Below are positions 52,327-60,822 of a stretch of DNA of 64,000 nt, piece by piece. Below the pieces are notes generated by a model. The model was given only the letters and a program-made list of their open reading frames with translations, had not been told where the DNA came from and did no database searches. Both the position numbers and the translations under genes were made by a program. This stretch comes from DASUSH01 sp963785155 (GTDB lineage: Bacteria > Actinomycetota > Thermoleophilia > Solirubrobacterales > 70-9). Location of the stretch: contig CAWAUB010000009.1 in NCBI GenBank assembly GCA_963785155.1, positions 62,001 through 126,000 of the forward strand, given 5' to 3'. Numbering within the stretch: position 1 is the first letter of the stretch; each line of letters begins with the position of its first letter.

Positions 52327-52908
52327 TCAGTCCCCGTGCCCGGTCAGATGGCCGAGCCGGTGGACGGCCTCGTAGAACACCCGGGCCCACGCGTAACAGC
52401 GGGTGTGGTCGGCGGGCGGGCGGGCTGAGCAACTGGCCCGCATGTCCGCGAGGAAGCGTCCGTCAACCGCGTCCTTGCTTTCCTCGAAGAGCCCGAGCGC
52501 GTCGTAGTTTCGGTAGCCGAAGTCGTGGCGAAGACAGGGCTCGGTGAAGTCGAACGAGGCGCCGCTCGAGCCCACCAGCGGCGCCGAGCAGAGGTCCGTC
52601 GAGTAGTCGAGGCCCGGATCGCGCTCGGCCGACCGGCGATAGGCGAGGAACTCGTCCAGGTCCCCGGCGATCAGGCGGTCCACCGTCGCGCGGTCCTCGG
52701 CCCATGGAGTCTGGGGCGGACTCGGATCCGGCTCCGCTCCATCCGCCTGCGCCGCAAACGCGCCCCCGATCGCCGCCGCAACGTCGCCGGCGTAACCCGC
52801 GACCGGCGTCACGAACGAGAGTCCGACGAGCAGAAGCGCGAGCAGGGTGATCAGGCCAATGTGCTCGACGCTCGCCTGGCCGCGCTCTTGACCGCGCCGA
52901 CTTGTCAT
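52327..52908 (-). CDS. Prokaryotic phospholipase A2 with N-terminal membrane anchor
   Basis: 193 residues. After a basic start (MTSRRGQERGQASVEHIG) a single hydrophobic helix (LITLLALLLVGLSFVTPVAG) resembles a TadE/signal-anchor segment. The C-terminal 110 residues carry the hallmark 'PCLRHDFGYRNY', with the His-Asp pair of phospholipase A2, 'STDLCSAPLVGSSGASFDF' (calcium-loop region) and cysteines that could form the two conserved disulfides. Expected to cleave the sn-2 ester of phospholipids outside the membrane in a calcium-dependent way. Start ATG 52908. Confidence 0.83.
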   Translation of the reverse strand: MTSRRGQERGQASVEHIGLITLLALLLVGLSFVTPVAGYAGDVAAAIGGAFAAQADGAEPDPSPPQTPWAEDRATVDRLIAGDLDEFLAYRRSAERDPGLDYSTDLCSAPLVGSSGASFDFTEPCLRHDFGYRNYDALGLFEESKDAVDGRFLADMRASCSARPPADHTRCYAWARVFYEAVHRLGHLTGHGD

Positions 52909-52981
52909 GTAGGTTCACGTCGCGGGCAGGAGAAACTCGCCCCGGTGTTTTACGCCGGGCCTGGATCACAAAGGAGCCCAC
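52888..52981 (+). promoter_or_regulatory. Promoter and 66-nt structured 5' leader of the DUF308 gene
   Basis: TTGACC (52888-52893), 16-bp spacer, TAGGTT (52910-52915) give a good housekeeping-type promoter. Unlike the leaderless genes nearby, this transcript has a leader containing a hairpin CCCGG..CCGGG around a T-rich loop (near 52944-52962) and a canonical AAAGGAG ribosome site before ATG 52982. Confidence 0.55.
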
Positions 52982-53563
52982 ATGGAAGCTGCGACCTCGC
53001 CCGTCCCCGATGCGGAGGCCCGCGCAGCGCTGCAGGGAATCTCGCGAATGTGGTGGCTCTGGCTCGTCTTCGGGCTCGCCTGGGTGATCATCGGCGTTGT
53101 CATCCTCCAGTTCGACTCCGCCTCGATCACGACTGTTGGCGTGATCGTCGGGATCATGTTCCTCGCCACCGGCATGCAGCAGTTCGTGGTCGGGGCGATG
53201 GCGGACAGCGGGAAGTGGCTGTTCTGGATCTTCGGCGTGCTCTTCCTGATCGCGGGGATACTTGCCCTGATCAGCCCCGAGAACACGTTTGCGGCGCTCG
53301 CCGACATCCTCGGCTTCCTCTTCCTCATCGTCGGCGTCTTCTGGGTGATCCAGGCGTTCGCCACGCGTGAGGCGAACGAGCTGTGGTGGTTCGGGTTGAT
53401 CGCCGGGCTGCTGATGATCGTCCTCGCCTTCTGGACCGGCGGCCAGTTCTTCATCGAGAAGGCGTACCTGCTGCTCGTTTTCGCCGGGATCTGGGCGCTG
53501 ATGCAGGGGTTCGTCGACATCGTTCGCGCTTTCCAGATCAAGAAGCTCGGCAAGTACGTCTGA
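52982..53563 (+). CDS. DUF308/HdeD-like membrane protein
   Basis: 193 residues, six hydrophobic helices in three pairs, as in HdeD-type acid-resistance membrane proteins. After a short polar start (MEAATSPVPDAEARAALQGI), helices include 'WWLWLVFGLAWVIIGVVILQ' and 'FWIFGVLFLIAGILALISP', the characteristic 'G..FLiaGi..l..P' repeat of the family. Function unproven. It has a strong ribosome site and precedes another membrane protein by 5 bp. Confidence 0.87.
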   Translation: MEAATSPVPDAEARAALQGISRMWWLWLVFGLAWVIIGVVILQFDSASITTVGVIVGIMFLATGMQQFVVGAMADSGKWLFWIFGVLFLIAGILALISPENTFAALADILGFLFLIVGVFWVIQAFATREANELWWFGLIAGLLMIVLAFWTGGQFFIEKAYLLLVFAGIWALMQGFVDIVRAFQIKKLGKYV

Positions 53564-53568
53564 GCCTG

Positions 53569-54894
53569 ATGGCCGATAACGACAGCGGAAACGGACCGCG
53601 GATGAAAAAGACGTCGATCGCCCTCGTCGTCCTCGCCTCGCTGATCCTCTTCCTCGGCGGCTTCGCGGTCTGGGCCGCCCGCCAGATCCTCAACACCGAC
53701 GACTGGGTCGAGACGAGCTCGGAGCTGCTCGAAGACGAGGCGATCAACTCGGCCGTCCAGACTTTCCTCGTCGACGAGCTGTTCACGCGCCGTCGACGTC
53801 AAGGCGCAGATCGCGGGCGCGCTGCCGCCGCAGCTCGAGCCACTCGCCGGGCCCGCTGCGGGTGGCGTTCGCACCCTCGCCGAACGGGTCGCCCAAAAGG
53901 CGCTCGAGAGCCCGAAGATCCAGCAGCTCTGGGCCGACGCGAACCGAGCCGCCCACGAGCAGCTGATCGCGGTCGTCGAGGGCGACGACGAGGGCGTGCT
54001 GACCGCCACCGGCGGCACCGTCACCCTCGATTTGAAGTCGATCATCGAGAACGTCGCCGCCCAGGTCGGGATCGACGTCGCCGGCAAGCTGCCGCCCGAG
54101 CTCGGCCAGGTCGAGATCATCCAATCCGACGAGATCGCCGCCGCCCAGGACGCCGCCGACATCCTCAAAAAGCTCGCCTACGGGTTGATCCTGGTCGCGC
54201 TGGCGATCTACGCGCTGGCGATCTTCCTCGCCCGCGGCCGCCGCCGCGAGACCGTGCGGGCGATCGGCTTCGCCTGGATCGTCGTCGGGATCCTGATCTT
54301 GGCCCTGCGCCAGCTCGCCGGTGATGCGATCGTCGATTCGCTCGCATCGACCGCCGCGGTCGAGCCGGCGATCGCCTCGACCTGGCGGATCGGGACATCG
54401 CTGCTCGCCGCCTCTGCAGCGGGGTTGATCGGCTACGGGATCGTCGCCGTGCTCGGCTCCTGGCTCGCCGGGCCGGGAGGCCTCGCGACCGGCTTTAGGC
54501 GCGCGTCGCCCCGCTCGCCAACTCGGTGGTGGCGGCCTACGCCGTCCTGTTGGTTCTCGTCCTGTTGGTCTTCCTCTGGGCGCCGACCGAGGGCACGCAG
54601 CGTCTCGCGCCCTCGCTGGTCCTGTTGGTCTTGATGATCCTCGGCTACGAGGCGTTTCGCAGAAAGACGATCGCCGACTTCCCCGATGAGACCTGGGAGA
54701 GCGCCGGCCCGCGCTGGCGCGAGCGCGTCTCGGGCCTGCGCTCGCACGCACCGGGCGGCTCAGGCGGCGAGGGCAAGGCCGACCCCGCCGAGGAGCGGAT
54801 CGCCCAGCTCGAGCGGCTCAAGGACCTGCACACCTCCGGCGTCCTCTCCGACGAGGAGCTGGCGGCGGAGAAGAAGAAGCTCCTAGGTTCGTAG
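53569..54894 (+). CDS. Membrane protein with C-terminal SHOCT domain (two frameshifts)
   Basis: About 441 residues when three frames are joined. Start ATG 53569. N-terminal helix 'TSIALVVLASLILFLGGFAV', then 'ILNTDDWVETSSELLEDEAI', a segment found in many actinobacterial membrane proteins of unknown function. After a break near 53788 the second frame gives a soluble domain and helices such as 'LAYGLILVALAIYALAIFLA'. After a second break near 54502 the third frame gives the last helices and ends 'LERLKDLHTSGVLSDEELAA', a SHOCT short oligomerisation module. The stop overlaps the convergent CYTH gene by 12 bp. Confidence 0.75.
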
Positions 54895-55644
54895 CTCGCG
54901 GGAGAAGAACTCGAGCGCGGTGCGGGTCTTCGTCGCCTGCTCGCCGGACAGGTTGATGCCCCGTCCCGCCAGGAACGCCCGAGTCTTCGCCGCTACGTCA
55001 AACGCCTCACTCGGCTCGCACTTGGTGGAGAGCTCGAAGATCTGCGATCCGTCGGGGTAGAACCAGAGCTCGACGACGAGCTTACGTTCGGCGCCCTCCG
55101 GCGTTGCTTTCAGCTTCAGGCAATGGACAGGGCCCAGGACAGACAGGTCGTCCAGCTCGATCCCGTCCGGCGCGTGCTCGGAGAAGAAGGCCCGCTGGCT
55201 CTTCGAGAAGAGCTTGTGGAACGGACCGCCCGAGCCAATCGTCTCCCGGACCCGATCGTTCTTGACGACGCCCTTGAACGATCCCGAGCAGACGAACCCG
55301 CCGGGCATCGCATCGACCTCCACACCGAACGCCGCCTCGTTGCGAAGGTCCTCCGAGAGGTTGTCGGGCACAACAGGTCGCAGCTTGACCACCGAGTCGT
55401 CGGGCTTGCCCTGCGTACGACGCGCGCGAACGACGAGGCCCGCGCCCTCGAGCGCCAGATCGGGCGTGTCGAAGAAGAAGACCTGGCGCACGAAGGCATC
55501 GAGAGCGTCGAGGTCGAGCGCCTCGACGGTCGCCCGGCGATCCTCGTCCGGGACCGTCAGTTTCAGCTCGACGCTGTCGGCGCCCTCGATCAGGCCGATC
55601 AGCTCGCGCAGCGCGCCATCGTCGATGGTCGGTGTCGATTCCAT
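54883..55644 (-). CDS. CYTH-like domain protein
   Basis: 253 residues from ATG 55644, placed by GGGAGAG just upstream (an ATG 24 nt earlier is weaker). The start of the fold shows 'SVELKLTVPDEDRR', matching the charged ExExK-like strand of CYTH (class IV adenylate cyclase/thiamine triphosphatase) proteins; 'VFFFDTPDLALEGAGLVVRA' and 'KLRPV' are consistent with the triphosphate tunnel. It probably hydrolyses or binds a polyphosphorylated substrate; the exact one is unknown. Divergent from the DUF6325 gene. Confidence 0.75.
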   Translation of the reverse strand: MESTPTIDDGALRELIGLIEGADSVELKLTVPDEDRRATVEALDLDALDAFVRQVFFFDTPDLALEGAGLVVRARRTQGKPDDSVVKLRPVVPDNLSEDLRNEAAFGVEVDAMPGGFVCSGSFKGVVKNDRVRETIGSGGPFHKLFSKSQRAFFSEHAPDGIELDDLSVLGPVHCLKLKATPEGAERKLVVELWFYPDGSQIFELSTKCEPSEAFDVAAKTRAFLAGRGINLSGEQATKTRTALEFFSRELRT

Positions 55645-55735
55645 TCGTCTCTCCCGTTCGCTTGTCATAAAGCTTTCACAGATCGCCCGAGTGATACGTT
55701 CGCCGCCCGCATCCACCGCCACTGAGGGAGAGACA

Positions 55736-56182
55736 GTGACCGAAGACTTGGAGGAGATGGGCCCGATCGACTACATCGTGGTCGAGTGGCCCCAGGGCAA
55801 ACAACCGAGCGGAGAGGCCGCGCCGATCCTGGTCGAGCTCGTCGAGAGTGGGCTGATCCGGCTGATCGACATCACGTTCCTCGCGAAGGGGGAGGACGGC
55901 TCCGTCTCCAGCCTTGACCTCGAGACACTCGCCGAGGCCTCGCCGGAGCTGAAGGAACTCGTGGGCGCCTCGTCAGACCTGCTCACCGAGGACGACGAGC
56001 GCGAGGCCGCGCAGGCGCTCGAGCCAGGCACTACCGCCGCCATCCTCGTGTACGAGAACCGCTGGGCGGGACCGTTCGCTGCAGCGGTCCGGGGCTCCGG
56101 TGCCCAGCTCGTCTCGAGCGGCCGGATTCCGCCCGCCGATTTCGTCGCCGCACTCGACGCCGCCGAGGCGGCCGGCGCCTAA
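55736..56182 (+). CDS. DUF6325 family protein
   Basis: 148 residues from GTG 55736, with GAGGGAGAG upstream. 'MGPIDYIVVEWPQGK', 'ELVESGLIRLIDITFLAKGE' and 'AILVYENRWAGPFAAAVRGS' match the DUF6325 family, small cytoplasmic proteins that often sit beside SHOCT-domain genes, as here. Function unknown; stress-related roles are often guessed from context. Confidence 0.85.
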   Translation: MTEDLEEMGPIDYIVVEWPQGKQPSGEAAPILVELVESGLIRLIDITFLAKGEDGSVSSLDLETLAEASPELKELVGASSDLLTEDDEREAAQALEPGTTAAILVYENRWAGPFAAAVRGSGAQLVSSGRIPPADFVAALDAAEAAGA

Positions 56183-56208
56183 CTTCCCGACAGAGAGGAG
56201 ACAGACCA

Positions 56209-56547
56209 ATGCCAGGACTACTCAGAGGTGTGGCGAGGACCGCGGTCATTGCCGGAACCGCCACCACCGTGTCGAACCGAGTCTCGCGCCGCCAGGGCCA
56301 GCGCTGGGCCGAGCAGGATCAGCAGCAGGCCTATCAGGAGGCACCGCCCGCCGCCGCACCTGCCCCGGCTGCTCCCGCCGACCCGGCCGACGAGCTCCGG
56401 AAGCTCGCCGAGCTCCGCGATCAGGGCATCATCACGCCCGAGGACTTCGACGCGAAGAAGAAGCAGCTGCTCGGGATCGTCAGGGGTCGAGCGTGCGACC
56501 ACGGCGCCTCGGATCGCCAAGAGGGTTCGGGTCTGACCCCCGTCTAA
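56209..56547 (+). CDS. Small SHOCT-domain protein
   Basis: 112 residues, 26 bp after DUF6325 and with GAGAGGAGA upstream of the ATG. A short helical N-terminus, a proline/alanine-rich linker and a SHOCT motif ('ELRKLAELRDQGIITPEDFD' then AKKKQLLGI). SHOCT domains normally end there; the further 24 residues (VRGRACDHGASDRQEGSGLT..) are unusual and run across the convergent AI-2E gene stop by 4 bp, so a missed stop through an indel is possible. Confidence 0.75.
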   Translation: MPGLLRGVARTAVIAGTATTVSNRVSRRQGQRWAEQDQQQAYQEAPPAAAPAPAAPADPADELRKLAELRDQGIITPEDFDAKKKQLLGIVRGRACDHGASDRQEGSGLTPV

Positions 56548-57641
56548 CTACTCCGCACCACGGGCGGCTCATCCTCGACCGGGTGCGCCTTGCGGTACTC
56601 GAGGAACTCGCGGATCCCGATCTGCATAGCCGCCGCGATCGGAATCGCCACGAGTGCGCCGATCACGCCGAACAGCGTCCCGCCGAATAACGCGGCGATG
56701 ACGACCACGAAGGGATCGAGGTTGACGGCGCGGCTCTGGATCTTCGGCTGGACCACGTAGTTCTCGAACTGCTGGTAGACGATCGCGAAGATCGCCCAGG
56801 CGATCACGTCCGCCGGGAAGTCTCCGGCGAAGAGCAGAACGATGGCGACGATGATCGCGCCCAGGGTCGCGCCGACGAGCGGAACCACGTCGAAGATCGC
56901 GATCACCACGGCGAGGGCGACCGTCGCCGGGGCGCCGAGGATCTCGAGCATGATGAACGCGGCCACCCCCGCCACGGTCGCCTGTGCGAGCGCGCCGCCG
57001 ATATAGCCGCCGACCGCGTACGCCATGTGGTCGAGCGCGCGCTTGATCACCGTCGCCTCGTTGTCGGGCCGGCGATCGATGATGGCGTCGATCCAGCCGC
57101 GCCCGCGTGCGACGAGGAACATCGAGAGGACGAGGATCGTGACCACGGCGAACAGCGAGCTGACGAGTCCGGCGCCGATGTCGGCCAGCACGTTGGCCGC
57201 GCCACCGAGGTCACCCGCGAGGTCATCGGCGAGTCCCTCGAGTTTCGCGGTCAGGTCGTAGTCCTCGTTGACCTGGGCGAGCGTCTCGTTCTCGGAGAAG
57301 GTCTCCTCGAGGTCCTGTGCGTACGCGGGGAGGTCATTGATCAGGTCGGTGGCGCCCTCGATCAGCGGCGGAATCAGGATCGCGCCGATGGCGAGCGGGG
57401 TGAGAATGATCCCGATGTAGACGATCGCGACGGCGAAGCCGCGTCGCATGCGGCGGCTCAGCGAGTTGACCGGGCCCGAGGCCGCGACCGCGATGAAAGC
57501 CGCGATCAGGACGTAGGTGATCGGCGTACGCAGTCGGTAGATCACGTAGATCGCGAGCGCGCTGAGGACCACGACCAGGACCACTCGAAGGATCGAGCGA
57601 AAGGTCGGCGTGTCGTGGTGCTCGACGGGTGTTGCGGCCAC
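56544..57641 (-). CDS. AI-2E transporter family permease
   Basis: 365 residues from GTG 57641. Eight hydrophobic segments around a soluble central domain, as in the AI-2E/PerM superfamily: N-terminal pair 'ILRVVLVVVLSALAIYVIYR' and 'PITYVLIAAFIAVAASGPVN', later 'ALAVVIAIFDVVPLVGATLG', the conserved 'IFDVVPLVGA' loop, and 'NYVVQPKIQSRAVNLDPFVV' near the end. Family members export autoinducer-2 or act as Na+/H+ antiporters; substrate here unknown. A TAGCAT hexamer lies 10 nt upstream of the start. Confidence 0.9.
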   Translation of the reverse strand: MAATPVEHHDTPTFRSILRVVLVVVLSALAIYVIYRLRTPITYVLIAAFIAVAASGPVNSLSRRMRRGFAVAIVYIGIILTPLAIGAILIPPLIEGATDLINDLPAYAQDLEETFSENETLAQVNEDYDLTAKLEGLADDLAGDLGGAANVLADIGAGLVSSLFAVVTILVLSMFLVARGRGWIDAIIDRRPDNEATVIKRALDHMAYAVGGYIGGALAQATVAGVAAFIMLEILGAPATVALAVVIAIFDVVPLVGATLGAIIVAIVLLFAGDFPADVIAWAIFAIVYQQFENYVVQPKIQSRAVNLDPFVVVIAALFGGTLFGVIGALVAIPIAAAMQIGIREFLEYRKAHPVEDEPPVVRSS

Positions 57642-57685
57642 CGCGAGGCGGATGCTAGGCGCGGGTCCGGCGGCAGCCGGACGCC

Positions 57686-58448
57686 TCAGGCTTCGCCGAG
57701 CTCGAGCCCTTGGCCCGGCTCCAGGATCCTCACCTCGACCTCGGGCGCGGCGCTACCGGTCTCGGCTGCGAACTCACGCGGTGGGTCGTGGAGCAGATGC
57801 CCGTGCCGCCTGGTCAGCCCGTAGGGGAAGAACGTGCCCCAATGGATCGGGACGGCGACGCGCGGCTTCAGCAGCGCCGCCGCCTTGCGCCGCGCGCTCC
57901 GGGTCGAGGTGACCCTCGCCGAGGGTCGAGCCCCAGCCCCAGACCGGCAGCAGGGCCAGATCGAGCCCGCCGGCGAGCTCGGCCATCCCGTCGAAGAGGT
58001 CCGTGTCCCCGGCGAAGTAGAGCCGCTGCGAGCCGGCGATCTCGAATCCCATCGTCTGCCCGCGATGCCCGACGAACGGAACCCGCCGGCCCTCGTGATC
58101 CGCGTCGGTGCCGGTGATCCGCACCCCGCCGACCTCGGTGCCCTCGCCGACCCCGAGCTCGGTGACGTCGGCGATCCCCTTGCCGCGGAGGAAGTCTCCA
58201 GAGCCGGCCGGGGCGATCACCGGGACGTCGGTGCCGAGCTCCCGCAGCGAGCGCATGTCGGCGTGGTCGAGGTGGAGATGTGAGAGCAGGATCGCGTCGG
58301 CGCCGCCCCGGTGCTCGGCTGCCGGCTCTGCCCCGTGGCGGCGCAGGTGCAGCAGCCGGCGGCGGAAGACGGGGTCGGTGATCAGCCGCACTCCGTCGAT
58401 CTCGATCCAGACGGTGGCGTGGCCGACGTAGGTGACCTTGGCGTCCAT
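57686..58448 (-). CDS. Metallo-beta-lactamase-fold hydrolase (UlaG-like; one frameshift)
   Basis: About 253 residues. 'VTYVGHATVWIEIDGVRLIT' and 'ILLSHLHLDHADMRSL' (HxHxDH zinc motif), 'LYFAGDTDLFDGM' and, after a break near 57893, 'VAVPIHWGTFFPYGL' supply the metal ligands and the terminal strand; the gene closes at TGA 57686-57688. This arrangement fits UlaG/N-acyl-PE-phospholipase-D-like lactonases and phosphodiesterases. Start ATG 58448, only 18 bp from the divergent YihY gene. Confidence 0.85.
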
Positions 58449-58466
58449 AGTGCGAGGCTTACAACA

Positions 58467-59414
58467 ATGCGCCGCCTTCCGAGTCGCGCCTGGTGGTTGA
58501 TCTACCGCGCCTTCGCCTCCCTGTTCGAGGACGCCGGCGCCCGCGAGGCCGCACAGGTGGCCTTCTGGGTGATGGTCACCTTCCCCGCCGCTCTGCTGCT
58601 GGTGGTCTGGGGCGCGTCGGTGGCGCTCGACGACCTGACGGTCCGCGAGGACATCGTGCAGGGAATCATCGACGCCTTCCCGCTCGCCGACGAGGAGGGC
58701 CGCGATCAGGTCGAGGAGCTGCTGGACGGGGTCGCGAACGGCGCCGGCACGCTGGGACTGCTCGGCGGGCTCGTCCTGATCTGGTCGGCGAGCGGCGCGA
58801 TCGGCGCCCTGCGGCACTCGATCGGCTCCCACTGGCCCGCCGGCGATCCCCTCCCCTACTTCCAGGGCAAGGCGCTCGACGTCGGCATGACCTTCCTGAT
58901 CGCGCCGCTCGCCATCGCCGCGCTCGGTCTCAACCTCGTCGACCTCGTGCCGAACGCGCTCGGCAACGATCCGTTCTGGGAGGGCACCGTCTCCCTGTTG
59001 CTGACCGAGGTACTGCCCGCGATCGCGATCTTCGCCCTCTTTCTCATCCTCTACCGGTTCCTGCCTCCGGCTCGCGGAAGCTGGCGCGCCGCCTGGCCGG
59101 GTGCGCTCATCGCGCTGGCCGGAGTCGGCCTCGTCAGGCTCGGGACCGAGGCCTGGTTCGGCACCGTCGGCGGCGGAGCGGCCGCGATCTACGGAGCCAT
59201 CGCGGGCCTACTCGCGGTCACGATCTCCGTCTACCTGCTCGCGATCGTCGCCGTGCTCGGCGCGAACATCTCGGCGGAGATGGCGCGTTACCCCAACTGG
59301 GCGGGCCTCGACAAGGCGATCGAGGAGGACGAGGGACCGGGCCAATCGCTCGGCAAGGAGATCCTCGGGCTCATCCGCTCGCTGTTCCTGAGGCGGCGGC
59401 GGCCGGACGGGTAA
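58467..59414 (+). CDS. YihY/BrkB family membrane protein
   Basis: 315 residues from ATG 58467. 'FEDAGAREAAQVAFWVMVTF' marks the first YihY helix, 'LIWSASGAIGALRHSIGSHW' the second conserved block and 'YRFLPPARGSWRAAWPGALI' the third; six hydrophobic segments and a charged C-terminus (RSLFLRRRRPDG). The family was once called ribonuclease BN in error; its function is unproven. The ~115 bp that follow, up to the peptidase frame, show no feature I can support. Confidence 0.9.
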   Translation: MRRLPSRAWWLIYRAFASLFEDAGAREAAQVAFWVMVTFPAALLLVVWGASVALDDLTVREDIVQGIIDAFPLADEEGRDQVEELLDGVANGAGTLGLLGGLVLIWSASGAIGALRHSIGSHWPAGDPLPYFQGKALDVGMTFLIAPLAIAALGLNLVDLVPNALGNDPFWEGTVSLLLTEVLPAIAIFALFLILYRFLPPARGSWRAAWPGALIALAGVGLVRLGTEAWFGTVGGGAAAIYGAIAGLLAVTISVYLLAIVAVLGANISAEMARYPNWAGLDKAIEEDEGPGQSLGKEILGLIRSLFLRRRRPDG

Positions 59415-59529
59415 GGGACGAAAGCGCCGCGGCCGCGTCGCGAGGCGCCGAGGTCGCGGGGGCTAGTAAGGGCAGAGATTTCGAGCGTGTCCGGGGCGTG
59501 TGGCGTCTGAGCGCCGGATAGTCCGGAGT

Positions 59530-60786
59530 TTAGCCGCCCCAGACGTCCGATTCGCGAACGTCAACTGTGCGCACGAAACACGCGCGAGAGCGCACGCAAA
59601 CCGTGCACGAACCCCTGATCCGCTGCCCTACGTCCCCCCGCCCGTCCCTAACCCCCAACACCCCCGCCGCCACCGCCAGCGCGACCTCCGCGCGGGGGCG
59701 CAGCGAGTCGCGTTCGACGTATTCCTCGGGGGCGTGGGCGCCGGCGCCGAGCGGGCCGAGGCCGTCCACCGTGAGGGCGATGTGCTCGGCCAGGTGGCTG
59801 GCGTCGCTGGCGCCCCCGCGCTCGGAGCCGAGCAGCGGCGCGCCGTGCAGGGCGCTCGCGCGCTCGAGCAGCTCGGCGGCGATCTCGCGCGTGTCCATCC
59901 CGGGCCAGCGGCGGACGATCTCCGCGTCGATCTCGACCCCGTCGACGCCGGGAGGGACGGCCGCGAGGACCGGGTCGAAGGCGCCGAGCGAATCGGCCCG
60001 CAGGTCGCAGACCAGCTCACCCTCCGCCGGCACGACGTTGAAGGCGTCGCCGCAGTGCATCACCGTCGGCACCGCGCTCAGCCGGTCGGGGCCGGTTGGA
60101 TCGTTGAGCGCGGCGATCCGCTCGGCGGCGGCGGCCAGCGGAAGCAGGGCGCTGCGGCCACGCTCAGGCGCGGCACCGGAATGGGCCGCGCGGCCGGTGG
60201 CGCGCACACGCAGGGTCCCGGCGGCCTTGCGGCGGACCACGACCGCGGCCTCGCCGTCCGGCCCGCGCTCGCCCGCCTCGAAGCACAGACAGGCATCCCA
60301 GCCGGCAAATCGCGGGCCATGCGCGAACCCATCGGTTCGCCACTCCTCGTCGACGACGAGCAGCAGGGCGATCTCGGCGAACGACTCCGGCGCGCCCTCC
60401 AGCGCCCGCATCACGCCCAGGGCGAGGGCGACCCCGCCCTTCATGTCGATCGCGCCGGAGCCGGAGAGCCGCTCGCCCTCATGAGCCAGCGGGCGGTGGT
60501 CGGCGTGGGCGACGACCGTGTCGAGATGGCCGAGCAGCAGGACGCGGCCCTCGCCGCTCCCGTTGATCGTTGCCAGCAGGTCGGGCGCGTGATCCGGAGA
60601 GGAGCACTCGAGCCGCTCGATGGCCGCCGAACCGGGCAGGAGCGCGCTCGCGACCGCGATCGCCTCCTCGGCTCCGGCGCGGTCCCCGGAGGGCGAGGAG
60701 ACGGCGACGAGCGCCTCGAGCTCACGCTCCGCCCGCTCGCCGATCGCGGCCCCGGCCTCCGCGACCCAGTCTGCGTTCAGCTCCAC
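59530..60786 (-). CDS. M20 family metallopeptidase (CPG2-like; C-terminal end uncertain)
   Basis: 418 residues from GTG 60786, with TAGGGT 8 nt upstream. 'VLLLGHLDTVVAHADHRPLA' holds the first metal ligands, 'GSGAIDMKGGVALALGVMRA' the bridging aspartate, 'LLLVVDEEWRTDGF' the catalytic glutamate pair and 'LGSERGGASDASHLAEHIAL' the last ligand region. These fit glutamate carboxypeptidase/succinyl-diaminopimelate-desuccinylase relatives. The natural end is probably near AVAAGVLG (about 59650); the last 40 residues are atypical and follow a C-rich homopolymer stretch (59634-59675), so an indel there may hide a TAG. Confidence 0.85.
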   Translation of the reverse strand: MELNADWVAEAGAAIGERAERELEALVAVSSPSGDRAGAEEAIAVASALLPGSAAIERLECSSPDHAPDLLATINGSGEGRVLLLGHLDTVVAHADHRPLAHEGERLSGSGAIDMKGGVALALGVMRALEGAPESFAEIALLLVVDEEWRTDGFAHGPRFAGWDACLCFEAGERGPDGEAAVVVRRKAAGTLRVRATGRAAHSGAAPERGRSALLPLAAAAERIAALNDPTGPDRLSAVPTVMHCGDAFNVVPAEGELVCDLRADSLGAFDPVLAAVPPGVDGVEIDAEIVRRWPGMDTREIAAELLERASALHGAPLLGSERGGASDASHLAEHIALTVDGLGPLGAGAHAPEEYVERDSLRPRAEVALAVAAGVLGVRDGRGDVGQRIRGSCTVCVRSRACFVRTVDVRESDVWGG

Positions 60787-60794
60787 GGGGCGCG

Positions 60795-60815
60795 ACCCTA
60801 CCCGGCGGTTAGGCT
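60795..60815. promoter_or_regulatory. Divergent leaderless promoters of the M20 peptidase and second DUF2332 gene
   Basis: Minus-strand TAGGGT (complement of 60795-60800) lies 8 nt before GTG 60786; plus-strand TAGGCT (60810-60815) lies 7 nt before ATG 60823. Only 36 bp separate the two start codons and neither has a ribosome site. Confidence 0.55.
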
Positions 60816-60822
60816 GCCGCCG

